Below are positions 57,344-64,000 of a stretch of 64,000 nt of DNA, one piece after another (position 1 is the stretch's first letter; every line of letters starts with the position of its first letter). Source of the DNA: Proteles cristata cristata (Eukaryota > Chordata > Mammalia > Carnivora > Hyaenidae); assembly GCA_017311185.1 (NCBI GenBank), contig JAESUZ010000990.1, positions 868,001 to 932,000 of the forward strand. Direction: 5' to 3'. A program made the position numbers and the translations under genes. Below the pieces are notes generated by a model. It saw only the letters and a list, made by a program, of their open reading frames with translations. It had not been told where the DNA came from and searched no databases.

Positions 57344-57639
57344 TGAATCTTACTAAGTTTTGATTTTTCATTTGTAAACATGGTGAAATTCTTGCAAGCA
57401 CCTTATAACATTTATTTGAAGATTACACAAGACAATGTACATTTAAAAAATTACCATAGTGTCTTATAACATAAAGGCAGAAGAAAAATGTAGCTATTGA
57501 TATAATTACTATAAAAGAATCATAAAAATGGTACATATTAAAAGATATCACCTTTGTACAGACATTACCAGTGTACAGATATTAGACTATTTATATTTTA
57601 GTTGTAATCATGAATCTTGGCATATTCTTAATTTTATTT
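57344..57639. other. Unassigned sequence
   Basis: No continuation of the retrovirus and no other repeat is seen. Confidence 0.4.
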
Positions 57640-58090
57640 ACTTATTCTGCTTATATTTATTCAGAGCTTATAATGGACCAGAAAACTCTAGGCACGTGAA
57701 ATATAGTATTGAAGAAAATAAAGTTCCTGACCTCACACTTTCATTGTTCTATCTGGGACGATAAATAGTAAACATAGAAATGTCAAATGGTTATGAGAGC
57801 TTTTCAGAAGATTCGAGCATCTAAAAAGGGTTTGGAGGGTGAGGGTATTGGTAATAACATTCTGTTTGGAACAGTCAGCAAGAAATCATTGTGGATGTGG
57901 AGCAGAAGAATAATATGGTAGGAAATATTTTTAACAGATCATACTGGCTACTGTATCAGAAATAGATGCTCAGGAAATCAGTCAGAAGGCTCTTACAAGA
58001 AATACTGTGTGTTTGTTGCTATGTTGGACCCAGGTGGTGACTATGAAGAGGTTGAGAAATGATACATTCTGGACATGTTAAAAATGTAGA
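57640..58090 (-). repeat. L2 LINE fragment, 3' end into ORF2
   Basis: Antisense L2 text in order: atttattcagagcttataatg, ctctaggcacgtgaaatatag, aaagttcctgacctcacac, gatcatactggctactgtat, agtcagaaggctcttacaag, ccaggtggtgactatgaag. It is the longest L2 piece in the window and has no open frame. Confidence 0.8.
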
Positions 58091-59929
58091 GTTGAAATTA
58101 TTTGCATATAAGTCAAATATATGTGTGGGAGAGGGACAGACAAGTGTCAAGAATAAAACATTTGGTCACTTGTAAAATGTGATCTTTAGCCAATTATTTA
58201 ATTTTTATTAATGATGATGAGTCTACCATAAAGACAGTGACGTTTAAGTCATAGTGAAAAAAATAGTCACCATCAGCTCAAATAAAGCAAGGTTATAACA
58301 GTCAAATAAGAAAACAAATGTATGAACATTGCACTATTAATGCAAAATATATGTATATAAAAGTGTGATTTTTCATGCAGACTTTCCCATAGTGTGATTG
58401 AAAGATGGACACCATAATTCTTGCATATACGGGGGATGACTCCCTCATTTTATGGAAAAACTCTTTAAATACACATGGGATATACAAAATTTCATCTCTG
58501 TAAAATACAACTAATGTTTAGATAACCATCTCACATTTCCTTGGAGACAAGCTAAAAAATAAAAAGTCAGCAATAGTTCATGACAAATATTAACCTTAAG
58601 TTTTCTTCAGGAAGAAAAATGAGTGGAAAAAAAGATGTTACCTAGAAACAATGAAGAATGCTCAGAATAGGCTGGGGATGAACATTATATTTAATGGTTA
58701 CATGTCCTATAATCTTCAGAGAAACATATCCCAAATATATATAAGAGAGTCCTCTGTCAATTTCCATTTGTTCTCATGCATTGATTCCATCCTATTAACA
58801 GTATTAGTAAAAAAAACCTATGCGCTTATGTCTGATAAAAATAGCTAATATGTATTGTAAAATTATTTGCATGGAAAATTATTTTAAGGTCCTATAGCAA
58901 GCTGATTCTTGCTTTATTATTTCCTAACAGAAAAAGTAAAGTGTTTCCTTTTTGCTCTTCTGGTCGTCTCTTTCAGACAACTTTGCTTCTTCCACTTTTA
59001 TGGAGACTTCAATTTAGCTTTCACATCACATTCAAAATTCTGAAGGAGAACTGCTATCTTCTGTTCTAAATATTTTAGGCTCAACCAAAAAAAAAAAAAA
59101 GGAAAGAAAGTAAAACAAAATCTGGCTTCTGCAGAAAAGAAGAGGGTATATGAAGAAAAAGAAATCTTTAAGAACCATCATTCTATTGTCTGTTATGCTA
59201 TTCTATTTTAACCTAAAATGTTTGGAAAATCTACTTGCCTTAGTATTCACAGTAAGTGCTTTATTTAATTTTCCCCTTCCAGAAGGATTTGCAAAAGTTG
59301 GAGTAGAAATGCTGATTTTTTAAACCTATAACTGGAAAGATACTAAATGCCTGACAGTAGCATGAAAGTCCAGCACCCAAATAGAAACGTGATAACCCAT
59401 TATGGAAGCACATGAAACTAGATAGATTTATTGCTGGGATTTCAGGAATTCTGACCATGTTTCTTTCTAGTGTGCATTTCCTGCCCTGTCCTTAGAACTA
59501 TTCTCATTGCTCTGAGAAGAACATTTGCAAACTCAGTGTCTCTCATGATAATAACTTTTCAGCCTTTCTACTGTCAAACATTTTCAGCAACATGTACAAT
59601 ATCTATTCTTTCCAATCATGAGACCAGACAATACCACATACTTCTGGGTAAGCTCAGCATCCCTTCTTTGTATTTAGAAATAATATGAACAATGTGAGTT
59701 CTTATTATTTAATAATAAATGAACAAGTTTATTATAAAGACTTTGCTGGCTTTGATTTTTATATACTCACCATAATATTAAATCTTTTCACCTTGTATGA
59801 GGTTATCTATGCATATGTCCATATGCATATATGTATGTTATATCACAAGACAATAATGTAAATGTAATTTAGGATCTGCCTTGTGTTTTATGGCTAATTT
59901 CACATTGTGCCTATAAGAAAAAATTGATA
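58091..59929. other. Long unassigned stretch
   Basis: No gene or transposable element is recognised over about 1.8 kb. An A run lies at 59086-59100. Confidence 0.45.
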
Positions 59930-59944
59930 TAAGAGGAGTGTCTT

Positions 59945-60151
59945 AGGGAGTCTGGATGGCTAGTGGGTTAAGTGGTCGACGACTGCTCAGGTCATGATCT
60001 CCTAGTCTGAGGGTTCGAGCCCTGCGTCAGGCTCTGAGCTGACAGCTTGGAGCCTGGAGGCTGCTTTGGATTCTGTGTCTCCCTTTCTTTCTGTTCCACT
60101 CCTGTTAATGCTCTGTCTCTCAAAAATAAATAAATGTTAAAAGAAAACCTT
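59945..60151 (+). mobile_element. SINE, older type
   Basis: A perfect 15-bp duplication, taagaggagtgtctt, lies at 59930-59944 and 60152-60166. The head is eroded (agggagtctggatggctag). The body has the ancestral gctgacagcttggagcc form, and the tail is tctctcaaaaataaataaatg. Confidence 0.95.
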
Positions 60152-60346
60152 TAAGAGGAGTGTCTTGTCAATTTCTACTAATTTTGTCAGAACCTCCATT
60201 ATGTATCTGTCACTGAATTCTTTTATAATCTACATCTGTATAAACATTTTTTCCACTGGTGTGTAACCAATTAAAATCTTTTACTTTCATAACGTTAACA
60301 TTGAAATGTTACCGTTTTATCATTTCAAAAGAACTGTAAAGTATTT

Positions 60347-60569
60347 ACGGGGCGCCTGGGTGGCTTAGTCGGTTAAGCGTCTGACTTTCGCTTAGGTCAT
60401 AATCTCGCGGTTCGTGGGTTCGAGCCCCACGTCGGGCTCTGTGCTGACAGCCAGCTCAGAGCCTGGAGCCTCTTTCGGTCTGTGACTCCCTCTCTCTCTG
60501 ACCCTCCCCTGCTCACGCTGTCTCTCTCTCTCCTAGTAATAAATAAAACATAAACAAAAATTAAAAAAA
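60347..60569 (+). mobile_element. Young SINE with 20-bp duplication
   Basis: A perfect 20-bp duplication, aaaagaactgtaaagtattt, lies at 60327-60346 and 60570-60589. The tRNA-like head is near consensus (tggcttagtcggttaagcg; ggttcgagccccacgtcggg). The body reads gctgacagccagctcag, one step before the commonest young form. Confidence 0.97.
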
Positions 60570-60589
60570 AAAAGAACTGTAAAGTATTT

Positions 60590-61197
60590 GGAAGAATAGT
60601 GAATATTTAAAACAGGTATTGGTCTGCGGAACAAAATCAGTAAATGACCTTGTCACTTTGTATAATGCAACACAAATGTAAAAATTATATAGTATTTAGG
60701 TTAAATGTTGATCTTTGTATATTTTAATCAGTTAAAGCAGTTAAGGTGCAAATTAATTTTGTTGTTTTTTAAAACTAAGACTGGGTACCGAATTAATTTA
60801 TAAATGTTGAAGTCACTATAATTATGAAACAAAAGGACTTCTTTCACACCTTGACTTTTACTCTAAACTTGTCTTGAAGGCACATCCAGCAAGTGAATGT
60901 TAATCAACATAATAATGCTAGCACTGAATTTTTGTACTATGAAATATAAGAATAACTTTTAATTCATATTTTAGGTTTGGAAACAAGTTTAGAATCTTAA
61001 GGGAAAGTGGTGTAATTGTCCCCTTTGAGATTATTTTCTTAAGAAATAGGTTGGTGCTTTGTAGATTCTAGTAACTTTTATGCTTTTTGTCAAACTGAAT
61101 AAAATCTGTAACATTTAGGCTAATTTTCTGGCAAGTAGCAAATAAACAAATTAATCAAAAACACCAAAACAAAAACAAAAATATCAAGACAAAATTT

Positions 61198-61200
<3 letters not shown>
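60590..61200. other. Unassigned sequence
   Basis: No gene or recognisable repeat is seen. Confidence 0.4.

Positions 61201-61237
<37 letters not shown>
61201..61237. repeat. (CA)n microsatellite
   Basis: About 18 perfect CA units. Confidence 0.97.
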
Positions 61238-61239
<2 letters not shown>

Positions 61240-61451
61240 CTACCACCTTAAGAAAAAATAACACTTATTTTAAGGGTTTTGTGGTCAAGGAAGAGATCTG
61301 ACTGGTAGAACGGAAATAGGGTCTATCTCTTTCTCTCTCTAACTTATTTTTTCTAATACCCTTTACATAACATCAGCTGACACAGTTTGCTCACTTATTT
61401 TAGGGTTCCTCAAAATGGCAAAGTTTAGTTACTTTTAAAGATTAGACATTA

Positions 61452-61820
61452 TGATGATTGATTTTATGTGTCAAAGTGTCTAGGCCAATGTACCTAGTTG
61501 TTTGGTGAAACACCAATCTAATATTGCTATAAAGGTATATTTTAGGTGTAAGTAACTTTTAGATCAGTGGATTTTGTGGAAAGTAGATTATCCTTCACAT
61601 TATGGGTAGGGCTCATCCAATCAGTTAAAGGTTTTAAGAGCAAAAACTGAGAATCCCCAAAGTAAAATGAATTCTCCTTCTGAGAATGCAATAAAACCTG
61701 CCTGAATTTCTACCTTATGGTGGAAAAAAGTCTGTATATATGCATATCTATATCTATTTATCTCATAAAGAAAAAATCTGTATATATGCATATCTGTATC
61801 TATTTATCTCATAATGGGCT
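61452..61820 (+). repeat. MLT2-type ERVL LTR
   Basis: LTR phrases in order: gattgattttatgtgtcaaag, ctaggccaatgtacctagtt, agatcagtggattttgtgg, gggctcatccaatcagttaaa, aatgaattctccttctgag. The 3' half is rearranged by the duplication at 61724-61816. Confidence 0.7.
61724..61816. repeat. Tandem duplication of a 46-47 bp unit
   Basis: Two units, 61724-61770 and 61771-61816, share ctgtatatatgcatatct and ctatttatctcataa. They differ at about three or four positions. Each unit has an alternating purine-pyrimidine core (tatatatgcata). Confidence 0.93.
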
Positions 61821-62009
61821 GCATTTTTCAGAAACTATATAGAGTACTTAACATGACTTATTCATGAAGACAAATACAAAGTTATTTCAGATTATGTTTA
61901 TTAAGAATTAGGATTAAAAAATATTGTCCCATTTTAATTTTTATGAAGGTGAGAGTATTAAAACAATAATGTCAAAAATTCAATTTCTAAAAGAAAATCC
62001 TTAAATTAA

Positions 62010-62215
62010 AATTCTGATTTCTCTATTTCTAGGCAGGGTGATTTTGGATAAATCATATGACCATAAAGTCACAACATTTAAACCTTATCATGTAATAATA
62101 ATAACAATAATACAAAGCTTATAAAGTCCAACAGATATTTGAATAAAATAATGTACATAAATTGATTAACACAGTTCCTGGAACAATAAAATAGACTGGA
62201 TAGTTTTCAGGAAAC
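62010..62215 (+). repeat. MIR SINE relic
   Basis: MIR order: gggtgattttggataaatca, ataataataacaataataca, aataatgtacataaattgatt, cacagttcctggaacaataa. Confidence 0.65.
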
Positions 62216-63584
62216 ATTTATTCCTAATATTTTATTATTAATACTAATAATGAGATTCTCTATATACAAGTTGACATGAACACAAACATAAATATTAAAT
62301 ATAATCTATATAGCATGTCAACATTACTGATTTGCAACAAACTTTTTAGAAATTTAAACATGTTAAAGAGACGTGCCCTTTTTATGTGAAATTAAAATGT
62401 AATTTATTCTTATTTCACCAGTTTAATTTTATAAATTATTCTTATTTTAAATTTTTCCCCAATTATTGAATTGGCTGCCCTTGTAAATGTCCTTGCTAAA
62501 GTCTTTATCCTCTGTTATCATATATGATATTTATTAAATATAAAGTAGGAAAATACTGTTTCAAAAATACGCTCTATTTCTCTTCTATAAATGCAACCTA
62601 TGTGTTTCAGATATATTTTGATAAACACTTTTCTCTTTGTGTTATTTTTTTCTTTTCTATCACCACATTATTTAACAAGAAGGAAATAATTTTGCTTAAT
62701 TATATACTTGAAGATTCACATAAAAGAGCAATCAAAAGATAGGTTTCATTTGACCTAATACCAAGATGAATGAATTAAAAGATCACCCTTCGGTCATTCA
62801 CTTTGCTTTTTATCTTGAAGCCGTGCTTTGGGTTTTCTAGACACTAAGTTTTAAATTCTTCCGCTTCATCCCTTGGTCAAATGATGTTTCTTTTAATATC
62901 AGTTGGGCTTATTTAAATTACCAATTTCACAGTTAACATTCACCCCAAATTACCTGTAATATGTCAAATCTTCACACTTAGGATTATGTTGAAAATGGAT
63001 TATAGACAGACAACTGATTCCAGAACTGTCATTCATCTTCTCTAGAGAGCTCATTAACCTTTAAAGGTTTGTGCATGATTCCATAATTATCTTGCAATGG
63101 GATTTTTATTTCTCTTCTGTTTCATCAGGTCGCCCCTTTGTATGGACTACTATAAGGCTGACATTCTTAACTCTTTGAGCTGGCAAAGTAGTTGGTGACA
63201 CAGAGAAGTAACAGATAAAGCAAAAGACCTCTTTCTCTCATCACCATCCATGTCTTCAGCACTTTTTTAAGACCTGGGAATAAGGAAATACCATGGCTTT
63301 CTATGCTGAGAGAACCATATGAAAATGACTTGAAGAAAATGGATATTAGTATAATATTCATTTTTCATATTTTTTTCCTATTAAAAACTTACTTATTATT
63401 AAAAACCTACTTCTCCTGTAAGGCTCATTCATGTTTGTTTCTTTCTTTCTGTACAACGTATTTCTTTCCACCCTGGTTAGCTCCATTGTGCCAAATTCTT
63501 TTTAGAGCGGAACCTTGTATAAAATATAAGAAAAATCCTTTTATTTAAATTACCAGTATATCTCTTATAGTGTAACAGGGAGAT
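62216..63584. other. Long unassigned stretch
   Basis: No gene or transposable element is recognised. It contains a short direct repeat, cttacttattattaaaaac-like text, near 63390-63410. Confidence 0.45.
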
Positions 63585-64000
63585 ACTTAGCATGTCTGAC
63601 ACCATATGGCTTCTATTTCCCTTGCTGCTGTGAACTATAGCTTAGAAACTTCTGCTGAGCACTGCACAAAGAATAAATTTTGCTTATAGCTAATATTTGC
63701 AAAAATTGCTATTTCCAAGAACCACCTCACCTGAAGGGATAAGAAAGTACATACAGAAATGACTATGCTATGCCTAAGATTTATAGTAATCACATGACCA
63801 GATTTCTGTATGCAAAAATCAACTGACCAAGGACAAAGAAGTTACTGCTATTCTTTGGATGTCTACAGATGTCAGTCACCTTTGACTCGAACCCCCTCCT
63901 GCTTCCTTCTTTTGCTAACAACAACAAGAAGAAGAACAAAATGGCTTGAATTTTATGCCAAAGGGAGATGGTTCTCTGGGAATCAAAGTCTACCATCTCC
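63585..64000. repeat. Possible LTR cut by the window edge
   Basis: Text such as cttgctgctgtgaactatagc, ctatgctatgcctaagattt, cacctttgactcgaacccc and tgccaaagggagatggttctc has the look of a class I LTR. The ends are not defined and the element runs off the window. Confidence 0.3.

Overview
This is AT-rich mammalian nuclear DNA with no protein-coding gene that I can support. The open reading frames are short, begin and end at arbitrary places, and mostly lie inside repeats; the longest is 121 codons and matches no family I recognise. The window is therefore intergenic or deep inside a large intron. The source is a cat-like carnivoran (Feliformia). About 43 copies of a tRNA-derived SINE (head gcctgggtggct.agtcggtt, body ctctgtgctgac, CT-rich stretch, A tail) are the carnivore CAN-SINE in its feliform SINEC_Fc-like form, and the young L1 3' ends carry the matching carnivore 3' UTR. 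I do not call a species.

Layout. 1-9050: an ancient L2 split by a young L1, nested SINEs, L2 and MIR relics. 9050-12240: mostly unassigned. 12240-22310: a dense SINE zone including two SINE-in-SINE nests, with one L2, one L1 3' end and a MIR. 22310-27050: a repeat-poor stretch with a decaying pentanucleotide array and the best candidate for conserved noncoding sequence (26225-26545). 27050-29140: a SINE split by an L1, then MER5-like and MIR relics. 33915-39190: two old L1s lying tail to tail, invaded by four SINEs and by a young L1 that carries an internal inversion. 39300-50000: MLT1-like LTR, MIRs, SINEs and unassigned DNA. 50060-57345: a block of LTR elements: a solo LTR, a second LTR holding a SINE/L1/SINE nest, an MLT1 LTR broken by two insertions, and a decayed retrovirus (integrase end, envelope and 3' LTR, minus strand). 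57640-64000: L2, two young SINEs, an MLT2 LTR with a 47-bp tandem duplication, MIR, and a possible LTR at the right edge.

Nothing here works together as a pathway. The content is a layered record of transposition: L2/MIR/MER5 oldest, then MLT1/MLT2 and old L1, then retroviral LTRs and older SINEs, then young SINE and L1 insertions with target-site duplications (TSDs) still readable. The most useful signals are a stepwise series of SINE subfamilies, an L1 insertion with a twin-priming structure, and one target motif present three times from successive insertions. I found no new functional system.

Family names come from sequence patterns I recognise and were not checked with a repeat library. 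Boundaries are approximate unless a TSD is given.
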